Of a stretch of 64,000 nt of DNA, positions 27,255 to 35,076 are shown one piece after another. The notes below the pieces were generated by a model. That model did no database searches. It was not told where the DNA came from and saw only the letters and a program-made list of their open reading frames with translations. The number at the start of each line of letters is the position of its first letter. Positions within the stretch are counted from its first letter, which is position 1. The stretch is from an uncultured bacterium (lineage in GTDB: Bacteria; Actinomycetota; Coriobacteriia; Coriobacteriales; Coriobacteriaceae), in the NCBI GenBank assembly GCA_905216175.1, contig CAJMSV010000001.1:1-64000 (forward strand), read 5' to 3'. Made by a program: the position numbers and the translations under genes.

Positions 27255-28490
27255 ATGGCAGACAACGAGACCAAACCCTCGGCGAACGACGGCCGAGAGG
27301 AGCTCGTGGCAAAACAGCTCGCATCGACCAAAATCCACCTCGCGCTCACTCAGAAGCGGGTGGACGTCTCCGGCGCCATCAAGCTACCGCTCGAGCGAAT
27401 TCCCCAACTCGGCGTGGCGTTCGCCTCGCTCCCCTCGATGTTTCGCACCGTCACCAACACGGTGAGCGTGCCCACGCTGCTCCAGGCGACTGACAAATAT
27501 GGTAACCCGCTCGATCCGTCGAAACTCAACACGTTCAAGGACGGCAGCGGTCTCACAGGGGGCTACCGCGACGCCGCCAAGGGCCTTGGGCAGGCGCGCT
27601 TCCACGTAGTCGAGGGCGACATCGCCACGAGCGTCACGCAGGTGCCTTACGATCCAACATCGCTATTCATGGCAGCCGCAATCGCGCAGATAAACCAAAA
27701 GCTCGACTCCATCCAGGAGTCCGTCGACGAAATGTTCGAGTACATGCGTCAGCGCGACAAGGCCAACATGCGTGGCAACCTCAAGACGCTCGCAGACATC
27801 CTCAACGGTTACGGCCTCAACTACGGCAACGCCACCTACATGGCAAACGCCCATATGAAGGTGCTCGACATCAAGCAGTCGTCCGCGCAGGACATGGAAC
27901 TCTTCCGCTCGCAGGCACAGGCGGATCTGAAAAAGAAAGGGTTCATCGAGGTGCGAGACGGCTTGGGCAGACGCCTCGACAAGGTGCTCGACTACCTCAA
28001 AGACTGCCAGCTCGCCACCTACATCCACGCGTTCTCGCTGTTCCTCGAACCCATGCTCGCCCAGAACTTCGAGCCCGCAAAGCTCGCGGACGCCACTGCG
28101 AAGATCGAGGCTGATTCGATCGCGTACCGCGAGCTCTACACCGACTGCTACAACGCACTCGAAGCGGGGGCTGTCGACACCGTCGATGCGGCACTGCTGG
28201 GCGGTATCGCGTCCGCGGGCAAATTGCTCGGTCACGCCATCGCAAAGACCCCCGTGGGCGACCATACACTCATCGACGAGGCGCTCGAAGGCGCAGGAGA
28301 GAGCATCGGAAAGTTCAACGACAAGCAATCCGAGAAACTCCTCGAAAAGCTCCATCAGGCAAAGACGCCCGACGTCACGCCGTTCAAGCAGAGCGTAAAG
28401 GAGATCGACACCCTCAACAACCGCCCCGCGCAGATCGCCGTGGACGCCGAGAACGTCTACATCTTGCCTGCCAAGCAGCAGGAAGAGTAA
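27255..28490 (+). CDS. Unrecognised 411-residue cytoplasmic protein
   Basis: ATG at 27255 is preceded by AAGGAG at 6 bases; the upstream TG start at 27219 is rejected. No signal peptide or membrane span. Residues about 140-175 (AAAIAQINQKLDSIQESVDE) look like a coiled coil, followed by a helical domain. A glycine-rich segment (LLGGIASAGKLLGHAIAKTP) near residue 315 could be a weak membrane-active helix. The C-terminus is Lys/Glu rich. The pattern recalls proteins of integrated elements or defence loci, but no motif supports a function. Confidence 0.6.
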   Translation: MADNETKPSANDGREELVAKQLASTKIHLALTQKRVDVSGAIKLPLERIPQLGVAFASLPSMFRTVTNTVSVPTLLQATDKYGNPLDPSKLNTFKDGSGLTGGYRDAAKGLGQARFHVVEGDIATSVTQVPYDPTSLFMAAAIAQINQKLDSIQESVDEMFEYMRQRDKANMRGNLKTLADILNGYGLNYGNATYMANAHMKVLDIKQSSAQDMELFRSQAQADLKKKGFIEVRDGLGRRLDKVLDYLKDCQLATYIHAFSLFLEPMLAQNFEPAKLADATAKIEADSIAYRELYTDCYNALEAGAVDTVDAALLGGIASAGKLLGHAIAKTPVGDHTLIDEALEGAGESIGKFNDKQSEKLLEKLHQAKTPDVTPFKQSVKEIDTLNNRPAQIAVDAENVYILPAKQQEE

Positions 28491-28500
28491 CGATACGCGA

Positions 28501-28519
28501 CAGGCACGCGCCATGCAGA
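28501..28519. repeat. CAGGCACGCGCCATGCAGA repeat, copy 1
   Basis: A 19-base sequence found identically at 30731-30749 and in shortened form at about 29375-29387. In the other copies it lies inside a longer duplicated intergenic unit. Here it sits between the convergent genes ending at 28490 and 28532. Confidence 0.75.
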
Positions 28520-28531
28520 CAGCTAACGCCC

Positions 28532-29264
28532 CTACCTTCCCGCCGCCTTCAGCTTCAGCAGCAGGTCGCCCAGCTCGGGGCACTTGCTAGAGAGGCGTGT
28601 CTGGGCCCGCTCGCCCATCCCCCAACGTTGGCGGACTTCCTGGGCGCGCGGACTCACGCGGTAGTCCCCGTCCATCGCCTGCTTGAGCAACTTGGCGGTT
28701 ACGCGCGCATCGGCCAGCGCTGTGGGCGTGGCCCGTCGACTCGTCGAACTCGATGCCAATCCACGCCGCCGCGTCGCCCAGCGAGACGCGCCCGTGGCTG
28801 CCCACGTCCATGATCGAGGTGTAAAACGCCTGCAGGTCGGCCCAGTCCGTAGGAAATGCGGAAAGGTCGATATGCTTTGCCTGGCACTCGGTCAAAAGCT
28901 GTCGATGGTCCGCCCCGCTCCAACAGACCACCTGGGCGGAGTAGCGACCAATCCAATCGCTGAGCCTTTTGATCACCACATAGAGCGGATCGGCCATCGC
29001 GGTGTCCACAGCCGATATCCCTGTGAGCTCGCGGACGGGATACGCAACGCCTTCGGTAAATTCCGTCTGCACAAACTGCGAGAACTCGCCCATAGCGTTG
29101 CCGTGGTAATCGAGCTTGACGGCGCCGACCTCGATAATCTCATTGCGCAGCCCACGGCGCTGGCGCTGTTTTGGCACCGGCGCAAACTCAAAGTCCAGCA
29201 CAATCTGGCGCGCAAAGTTCGTCGTATCGATAGCCGAGATACACGGCGTCTTTTCAGCTGACAC
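28532..29264 (-). pseudogene. DnaQ-like 3'-5' exonuclease gene with frameshift
   Basis: The N-terminal part reads as a DEDD exonuclease: QIVLDFEFAPVPK (Exo I Asp-Glu), NEIIEVGAVKLDYHG, then ADHRQLLTECQAKHIDL. At about 28720-28722 the frame shifts. After STGHAH the correct continuation, ALADARVTAKLLKQAM, is found in another frame; restoring H-x-A-L-x-D-A, the Exo III motif, needs two extra bases. The second frame runs to a stop at 28532. Either a genuine frameshift or a sequence error. It might act in RNA or DNA trimming as a KapD-like stand-alone exonuclease. Confidence 0.75.
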
Positions 29265-29280
29265 GGTTAGGGCCTTTCTC

Positions 29281-29476
29281 CGTTGCTTGCCGCTTGTTAC
29301 ATAAGCGGCTACATTGCCGTAAGGATAGGTGGCCGCGCGGACATGAAAGCTGGGCGCAATACCATGCGCTAATCACACGCCATGCAGACGGCCCCAAGAG
29401 AGTCGCCCGCTCTATTCAAATGGATGAAAAGATTTAGGCCCGGTGACTTGAATCAGCGGTCATCCCGGGCCCATCA
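29281..29476. repeat. Duplicated intergenic unit, copy A
   Basis: This stretch is similar to 30662-30838. Shared landmarks are GGCTAC(A/G)TTGC, CGCCATGCAGA, GAGAGTCGCCCGCTCTATTC, AAATGGATGAAAA and GGCCCGGTGACTTGAATCAG. The last part forms a hairpin (GGCCCGG/CCGGGCC with TGAC/GTCA inside). The remainder of 29265-29725 holds no gene. Copy A precedes the intact small peptide gene at 29726. Confidence 0.75.
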
Positions 29477-29725
29477 ATATGCAGTGTACCTACAGAGGGC
29501 TGGTTAATCAAACGGGCTTTCGGTGACGAAGACCTGCGCGTCTAGCCCCAAACGCCCAGCGCCGTCTACTGCCGCCCTTACGAAAGGCTGCTATTCGAGG
29601 GAATCACGTTGCTGTTATTATCGAACATATATTCGTATTTATGACCGCGCTTTGATAGAATGGCAGTTGTTGACGGCAGTTCCATGTGCCGGGCAGCGCC
29701 CTCCATGCGACGGGAGGTGATGCCC

Positions 29726-29851
29726 ATGACCGATCTGATTGATTTCGTGAAGCTCCTGACCGCTTTGGTCTCGCTCCTCACGGCGCTTATCGGACTTTCC
29801 GAGGCGCTTAAGCAGCGTACGAAGCAAAAGAAGAGGGGTCGACGCCGTTAA
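29726..29851 (+). CDS. 41-residue single-span membrane peptide, toxin-like
   Basis: MTDLIDFVKLLTALVSLLTA followed by LIGLSEALKQ and a very basic tail (KQKKRGRRR). GGGAGG lies 8 bases before the ATG. Short length, one hydrophobic helix and a cationic C-terminus are typical of type I toxin or holin-like peptides, but also of small regulatory membrane proteins. A truncated second copy lies at 30842-30950, and flanking DNA is duplicated with it. No antisense RNA can be proven from sequence. Confidence 0.55.
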   Translation: MTDLIDFVKLLTALVSLLTALIGLSEALKQRTKQKKRGRRR

Positions 29852-30001
29852 GGCATTGACCCCTTAATCGAAGTAACGGCGCTGCCCAGCTATCCACAAC
29901 TTGGGCTGCCGTCGACCTTATTCTACCCACGGACATTGAGTTTAACAAATGGTTTTTTCGGTAGCGAAGCCTCGGTCCCTCAGCCGCTCAGCACCTGCTT
30001 C

Positions 30002-30643
30002 CTACTCCAGCCACCATTCCATATCCACGGAGCACTCGACCTCGATAGGCTCTGGCTCCAGCACCGTCTCCTCGGAGCCTCCGGACGCCCCATCGGGAGC
30101 ACACGCGGCAACACAGTATGTTCGACCATAGCCCGCCGCCCGACTGTTATACGAGATATGCTTGACGCCGCCCAGCATAGACCCCGCCGCAACGGCAAGT
30201 GCCTGCGCGTTGCCGCGAGCACGTTCAACCGCACGGGCAATCAGGGCGTCTTCCGCCGCGCGCTGATCCGCCAACTCAAATCGAATGCTCATGTCGGGAT
30301 GTGACTCGCAGGTATTGAGTGCGGTCCACACAGCAGCAAAGTCAGTCGAATCGACAGGCGCGGCAACCGTACCGTACGCATAGTAGTTGTAGCCCACAAT
30401 CGTCGCCTTCTTGCGCGTCATCTGCGCATAACAAGTGTACCGACAGCATGTTAATTCGCTATCCAAACCAAAGGGCGCCAGCGCGGCGGCTACGCGGGCG
30501 CGATCGGTGTTGTAATCCTCCAGGCACGATTCCTTGGTGGTGCGGCGACCACCAAAGCCAATGCTAAAGATCACGCGGTCGGGCATAACCTCGTCCTCTA
30601 TCTCGGCGCCAACGCTCACATAACCGGTCTTATCCGTTGCCAT
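30002..30643 (-). CDS. SIMPL-domain (DUF541) protein
   Basis: 213 residues from ATG 30643 (AAAGGACGG upstream). GYVSVGAEIEDEVMPDRVIF, the spaced DxA/RVAAALAPFGLDSE pattern and VERARGNAQALAVAAGSMLG match the SIMPL fold. Unlike most SIMPL proteins it has no signal peptide, so it appears cytoplasmic. It has an unusual cluster of Cys/Tyr (LTCCRYTCYAQ). Function of the family is poorly known. It is flanked on both sides by copies of one duplicated segment. Confidence 0.75.
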   Translation of the reverse strand: MATDKTGYVSVGAEIEDEVMPDRVIFSIGFGGRRTTKESCLEDYNTDRARVAAALAPFGLDSELTCCRYTCYAQMTRKKATIVGYNYYAYGTVAAPVDSTDFAAVWTALNTCESHPDMSIRFELADQRAAEDALIARAVERARGNAQALAVAAGSMLGGVKHISYNSRAAGYGRTYCVAACAPDGASGGSEETVLEPEPIEVECSVDMEWWLE

Positions 30644-30661
30644 GACATCCGTCCTTTCCAC

Positions 30662-30838
30662 GAATGGCTACGTTGCGGTAAGCGTAGCCACCCGTGCGGA
30701 CACAAAAATGGGATGCTGTGCCACGCGCGCCAGGCACGCGCCATGCAGATGGCCCCAAGAGAGTCGCCCGCTCTATTCAAATGGATGAAAAAGATTGAGG
30801 CCCGGTGACTTGAATCAGAGGTCATCCCGGGCCCATCA
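30662..30838. repeat. Duplicated intergenic unit, copy B
   Basis: Second copy of the segment at 29281-29476, including the 19-base CAGGCACGCGCCATGCAGA at 30731-30749 and the GGCCCGG hairpin. Homology to copy A resumes past the peptide remnant (about 30950-31070 versus 29850-29975, sharing ACTTGGGCTGCCGTC and TTATTCTA). The SIMPL gene is thus bracketed by direct copies. Confidence 0.75.
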
Positions 30839-30841
30839 GAG

Positions 30842-30950
30842 CTCGTAGAGCTCTTGGTTGCTTTGGTCTCGCTCTTCACGGCGCTTATCGAACTTTCCGA
30901 GGCACTCAAGCAGCATTCGAAGCATAACAAGTCGCTGCCATTAAGGCACC
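30842..30950 (+). pseudogene. Truncated copy of the small membrane peptide gene
   Basis: The frame encodes LVALVSLFTALIELSEALKQ, closely matching the peptide at 29726-29851, but its ATG, ribosome-binding site and first residues are missing and the basic tail has changed. Compared with copy A, about 250 bases between the repeat hairpin and the gene are gone. Confidence 0.65.
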
Positions 30951-31074
30951 GACCTCTTGACCAAGCAACGGCGTTTCCCAGCTCTCCAGAACTTGGGCTG
31001 CCGTCAACTTTATTCTATCCGCGAGCATCTGGTTTACCAAATGGATTTTCGGTAAAGGAAGCACGGCACGCCCG

Positions 31075-31463
31075 CAAAACCACTGCGCCCCAAGTGCCGC
31101 CATGGGGATCACCGCCACGCCGTCGTCGCGTGTGTAGGCAATGCTCCCCTTTCCAACCACGACCGCCAAAACGCCGGCGCGGCATTCTGGGCGGCAGGAT
31201 TGGAGAGCACTTTCCTCTCCAGCGCCTTGAGATTTCTCGCTCCATCGTCTGCTTTCGCATCACTCAGCTTGACCTCGATGGCTCCCATCCGCACAGGTCC
31301 TCGGTCAGCTTGAGCCTGTTGAAGAGATCCAGGTGCGCAGCGATGGTCCTCTCGTCGGGGCCCGTCTCACCGTACGAGGCGTCCTTTATGAGCGTCTTGT
31401 ACGTGACAGCCTGGCTCTCGTTCATGGCAAGAGCTCGCAAAAGGCCGTGTGCAAGCTCGGGCG
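31075..31463 (-). pseudogene. Remnant of a DUF4143-type AAA ATPase
   Basis: Minus-strand fragments PELAHGLLRALAMNESQAV, then TLIKDASYGETGPDERTIAA and HLDLFNRLKLTEDLCGWEP, then GAIEVKLSDAKADDGARNLK and, in another frame, VVVGKGSIAYTRDDGVAVIP follow the order of the C-terminal half of DUF4143 ATPases. The segment between CGWEP and GAIEVKL (normally about 80 residues) is deleted and a frameshift lies near 31165. The N-terminal ATPase domain is absent. Confidence 0.7.
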
Positions 31464-31481
31464 ATCATGCGATATACGAAA

Positions 31482-31556
31482 TTACGCCATTCTCAATGCT
31501 GTTTTTACGCCGTTCTCAATGTAGTTTTTACGCCATTTTCATTGTAGGTTTTACGC
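31482..31556. repeat. 23-bp tandem repeat, 3.3 copies
   Basis: TTACGCCATTCTCAATGCTG-TTT and two variants start at 31482, 31505 and 31528; a partial TTACGC begins at 31551. AT-rich, directly upstream of the ATPase remnant and downstream of the intact ATPase at 31609. Units differ at three to five bases. Confidence 0.8.
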
Positions 31557-31608
31557 TTGGCATCCTTAGCGCGACCCATTCCGAGCAATCACATCAGAGC
31601 GCGCTTGG

Positions 31609-33000
31609 TTATCTCCGCTCGCACATCTCGGCAAACGAAATCAGCTTGGTATCTCCCCTGCTCGCCGCAGCTTCCTGACATCCTTGCGTAAAGCCACGCT
31701 TCGAGAAGATCACGTAGCTTTTATGCTGACGCCTAAAGAGCTCGCTTCGGTACACGAGCTTTTCCAGAACATCCTCGCCTGCCGGTTCGTTACGCCATTT
31801 GCACTCCGCAAAGAGCGCCGCGCCCTCTCCGTCGTCGACAATCAAATCGATCTCTTCCTGCGTACGCGTCCGATTGTCCGTTCCCCACCAACGGCCAACT
31901 GTTGCCGGCACCACACCAAGTTCGCCCGCGCGTGCGAGTTCGTACACGTATTGTCTGCATATAAGCTCAAAGACCGTACCCATGTAATCCGATACGTGCG
32001 GCTCAATGCGCCTATACGCCATCTCGGCCATATCGTTTTGAATCAGCCCAATGTTCTGCGGCACAAACTTGTACCAGAACCTAAACATCTGGTCGCTCAG
32101 CAGATACACGGCTCGCTTATTGCTCGTCTCGTTTAGGGGCAGCTCGCGCTCGACAATCCCAAGCGACGCCAGCTTATCCACATAGCTCTTTACGTTGCTC
32201 GCAGGGATTCCCGTAGAGCTCGCAATCTCCGAGATCTTCGATCGCCCCTGAGCAATTGCTTGCACGATCGCATCATATTGCTCGGGATTGCGGCACTCTT
32301 GCAATAGCAGGTTACTCGGCTCCTCAAAGAGATAGCCCGTAGGAGTAAGAAAAAGACGTTTGATGTTGTCCTTGAGCGGTGCGACAGGATCGACTTTCTC
32401 GATATATGCAGGAATGCCGCCCGTCATGCCATAGCAAACCGCAGCGTCTTCGCGACTCATGCCCTGCCACAGGCCGAGGGTCGTCGTAAAATCGAGCGGC
32501 ATGATCTTAAACTGGGCCGTACGCCTACCGTATAGTGGGCTCTCGTAGCCCAGCACCCGCTCTTCCATGAACGAAAGCGACGACCCGCACAGGATAAGCA
32601 TGAGCTTGGTCTCTTTGTACAAGTGATCGATCTTGTCTTGCAGCAACGAGCTGATCTCGGGATTCGATTGGGCGAGATAGGGATACTCGTCAATCACGAC
32701 AATCAAACGCTCCGTGCGAGCCATGGTAGCCAATGCATCGAACGCCTCGTCAAGACTACGAAACGACACGCCTGCAGCACCAACCGAGCCTGCAAGTATC
32801 GCCTGGCTAAAGCCGTGCAGGTTTGCCTCCGCATTGGTACGACGAGCTTGAAAGTAAATAGCCTTCTTGCCTTGGATGAACTCTGTGATAAGGCGCGTTT
32901 TACCCACGCGACGGCGGCCGTAAATCACAGGCATCTCAAAGGAGCCCGTGCCATACAGTCGATTGAGCTCGGACATTTCCGCTGTTCTTCCGATAAACAT
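31609..33000 (-). CDS. AAA-family ATPase with C-terminal DUF234 domain
   Basis: 463 residues. Walker A GRRRVGKT (28-35), Walker B LIVVIDEYPYLAQ, sensor LMLILCGSSLSFMEER. A winged helix (KISEIASSTGIPASNVKSYV) precedes the C-terminal DUF234 domain, whose QEEIDLIVDDGEGAALFAEC-KW resembles a PD-(D/E)xK nuclease core. Such ATPases are abundant in anaerobes and archaea and have been linked to toxin-antitoxin or mobile functions without firm proof. A 50-base palindrome overlaps its promoter. Adjacent remnant at 31075 is from a related ATPase class. Confidence 0.85.
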   Translation of the reverse strand: MFIGRTAEMSELNRLYGTGSFEMPVIYGRRRVGKTRLITEFIQGKKAIYFQARRTNAEANLHGFSQAILAGSVGAAGVSFRSLDEAFDALATMARTERLIVVIDEYPYLAQSNPEISSLLQDKIDHLYKETKLMLILCGSSLSFMEERVLGYESPLYGRRTAQFKIMPLDFTTTLGLWQGMSREDAAVCYGMTGGIPAYIEKVDPVAPLKDNIKRLFLTPTGYLFEEPSNLLLQECRNPEQYDAIVQAIAQGRSKISEIASSTGIPASNVKSYVDKLASLGIVERELPLNETSNKRAVYLLSDQMFRFWYKFVPQNIGLIQNDMAEMAYRRIEPHVSDYMGTVFELICRQYVYELARAGELGVVPATVGRWWGTDNRTRTQEEIDLIVDDGEGAALFAECKWRNEPAGEDVLEKLVYRSELFRRQHKSYVIFSKRGFTQGCQEAAASRGDTKLISFAEMCERR

Positions 33001-33018
33001 AGGGCCATCCTTCCTTCA

Positions 33019-33068
33019 CGTTATAGCTAGCCATATTATACCTTCCTATAATATAGCTAGCTATAACG
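33019..33068. promoter_or_regulatory. 22-bp inverted repeat over the ATPase promoter
   Basis: CGTTATAGCTAGCCATATTA-TA (33019-33040) and 33047-33068 are inverted copies with a single mismatch around a 6-base centre. On the minus strand a TATAAT lies in the right-hand part, and GGAAGGA just before the ATG at 33000 acts as ribosome-binding site. The palindrome is positioned to repress the ATPase gene, possibly by its own product. Confidence 0.65.
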
Positions 33069-33125
33069 TAATTCGACAAGCGGCGCACGAAAAGAGGCGG
33101 TACACCCCCGCACGTGGACCGTTCC

Positions 33126-33300
33126 GGAAAATGTATCCCGTTCTGGAGCCAAAAACTGGGCCGTAGTTTCCGCCAAACATGTCATCCGGAAAGCGCTTCC
33201 CGCTCTGAGCCTGAATTCTGGGATGCACTTTCCGCTGAAGCTTCTACCGGAAAATGCATCCCATTCCGAGCGCTCATTCCGGGTCACAGTTTCCGCAGAT
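33126..33300. repeat. 62-bp tandem repeat, block 1 (three units)
   Basis: Units start at GGAAA at 33126, 33188 and 33249. Each has GGAAA-N4-TCCC in the first third and GGG-N5-TTTCC in the second, so each unit is itself an imperfect palindrome. The same unit makes up the five-copy block at 34661-34965. The rest of the gap 33001-33590 has a double TTTTGGTCAGC (about 33505-33537) and no gene. Confidence 0.8.
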
Positions 33301-33590
33301 ACAAGGCGACAGTCCGCTGCCCTTATCACATGCCTTCAAATATGCGATCCAGAAACACAAAACAGCAGATAGAATGCTCTTTTTCAAAAAGTACACGTCC
33401 CGAAACTTACCAAGACTTCATATCCAGCTACCGTTCACGGTCGCCGATTACCGCTCACCGATTCAAACAAGAAATATGTCGCCAAAAGCAGGTCATCTAC
33501 CTTCATGGTTAGATTTTGGTCAGCTTTTGGTCAGCTGAGCGGCAAGTTCCAGCTGATACGTTTTTGCTACCCAAAAGGAGGCGGTAGCTC

Positions 33591-34589
33591 ATGACCCATT
33601 GCAACGACCAGCTCATCGACCAACTGCTCACTCAAGCCGAACAAGAGGGGCGCTGTCTGATTCCCCCGAGCACGGCGATCCGAAAAGCGCTCCTTCGGCG
33701 CACCGGCGGCACGGTTGTCTCGCCCATGCCGGGGTTGTTTGCGCGAAAAACGCACTGGGATGAACTCAACCGAGCGCAACGCCATTGCGAGATCCTCCGC
33801 GCCCTTGCGATCATCCATCCCGATTGGACGTTCTGCTCGTTTTCGGCAGCTTGCCTGCTGGGGCTCGAGGTCTCGTGGCGACACCTGAACGTCGTGCATG
33901 TTTGCAGCTCGACAAAGCCGTCGGCTCGTCCGGGCGCACATATTCAGCGACACCAGATTGAGCCAGCCGGAGCAATACGCAGAGCCGGCATATCGGTAAC
34001 GCCGCCCATCCAAACGGCCACAGATTGCCTGCTGCAAACTGGTTTTGCCGACGGCATGTCCATTGCCGATTCGGCGATCTCAAAGCTCGGCCTTGCGTCG
34101 GAACAGCTGATGGAGGCCGTTGAGCAACGAGCGACTGCCCGCAATGGTCGCGCGATTCGCACCGCCCTCACAACGCTTCGATATGCCGACGCCCGCGCCG
34201 AGAGCGGCGGGGAATCGGTCGCCCGAGCCATCATGATCGAGACGGGCTTTGCGCCCGACTGGCTTCAATACGAGCTGACGGACCCCTTCGATTCGGCCAA
34301 GCCCATACGAACGGACTTTGCCTGGGAGCGCCAGGCGCGGGAACTCACGCTGGGCGAGCTCGACGGGCTCATCAAATATACCGACCAGACCATGCTGGCC
34401 GGACGCACCACCGCCGAGGCGCTCGTTGCCGAACGACAGCGCGAGGCGCACCTATCGCTCTACGGTCACCCTCTGCTGCGCTTTACTATGAACGAGGTCC
34501 GCTCGGCAGGAGTGCTCGCCAAAAAGCTGCAGACGGCAGGCATCCGGCAGACCGCGCTGCCGACATGGCTCAACGAGGTGGACCTGTAG
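33591..34589 (+). CDS. AbiEi-like / DUF559-type nuclease-fold protein
   Basis: 332 residues. N-terminal winged-helix-like region with LLRRTGGTVVSPMPGLFARK, as in type IV AbiEi antitoxin-like actinobacterial proteins. The C-terminal part has AESGGESVARAIMIETGFAP, RTDFAWERQ (Asp242) and GELDGLIKYTD (Glu256, Asp258, Lys262), spaced like the DUF559/Vsr endonuclease core. Function is unproven; defence or DNA processing is plausible. ATG at 33591 with AGGAGGCGGTAGCTC upstream. Flanked on both sides by the same 62-bp repeat. Confidence 0.65.
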   Translation: MTHCNDQLIDQLLTQAEQEGRCLIPPSTAIRKALLRRTGGTVVSPMPGLFARKTHWDELNRAQRHCEILRALAIIHPDWTFCSFSAACLLGLEVSWRHLNVVHVCSSTKPSARPGAHIQRHQIEPAGAIRRAGISVTPPIQTATDCLLQTGFADGMSIADSAISKLGLASEQLMEAVEQRATARNGRAIRTALTTLRYADARAESGGESVARAIMIETGFAPDWLQYELTDPFDSAKPIRTDFAWERQARELTLGELDGLIKYTDQTMLAGRTTAEALVAERQREAHLSLYGHPLLRFTMNEVRSAGVLAKKLQTAGIRQTALPTWLNEVDL

Positions 34590-34660
34590 GAGCTGCTAGG
34601 CCACGCATCGCCGGATCGCCCCCCCTAATTGGGCCGCGTATTCCCAACGACCACGCCAAC

Positions 34661-34965
34661 GGAAAGCGCGTCCCATTCTGAGGCATGATTCCGGGACACA
34701 GCTTCCGGTTGAGGGACGATCCGGAAAGCACGACCCGTTCCGAGACCGAATTCCGGGACGCGGTTTCCGCTTGAAGCTTCAACCGGAAAATGCATCCCAC
34801 GCTGGAGCCATATTCCGGGACACACTTTCCATTTGAGGCCTCTACCGGAAAACGAATCCCATTCTGAGCGTCGAATCCGGGATACAGTTTCCGTTTAAAG
34901 CCCCGTCTGGAAAGTACGTCCCATTCTGGAGCCGAAATCTGGGACGCAGCTTCCGCATGCGAAGG
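34661..34965. repeat. 62-bp tandem repeat, block 2 (five units)
   Basis: Units begin with GGAAA at 34661, 34723, 34785, 34847 and 34909, an exact 62-base period. Conserved parts are TCCCATTCTGAG, ATTCCGGGAC(A/G)CAG and TTTCC; the rest drifts. Halves are imperfectly complementary. With the terminator at 34976-35007 it fills the gene-free gap 34590-35076. Confidence 0.88.
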
Positions 34966-34975
34966 CGCTCCAAAC

Positions 34976-35007
34976 AAAAGGCCCCGACTCGCGATGGAGC
35001 CGGGGCC
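34976..35007 (-). terminator. Terminator downstream of the molybdenum hydroxylase
   Basis: On the minus strand GGCCCCGGCTC...GAGTCGGGGCC forms a GC-rich stem followed by TTTTGTTT. It is 70 bases after the hydroxylase stop and likely ends the permease-ssnA-ygfK-ferredoxin-hydroxylase unit. Confidence 0.82.
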
Positions 35008-35076
35008 AAAGGCGCAGCGTATGTAGTTGATGCTGAGCGCGAACTGCCCGTAAGCAATGACCGTCCGCGCTCTACC

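Noticed and set aside
29281..29476. tRNA or small RNA gene in the duplicated intergenic unit
   Set aside because: The hairpin lacks cloverleaf arms, TTC loop or CCA; no RNA family was recognised.
34661..34965. Possible CRISPR array (62-base periodic units)
   Set aside because: There is no short invariant repeat separated by unique spacers; similarity extends across whole units, and no cas genes are present.
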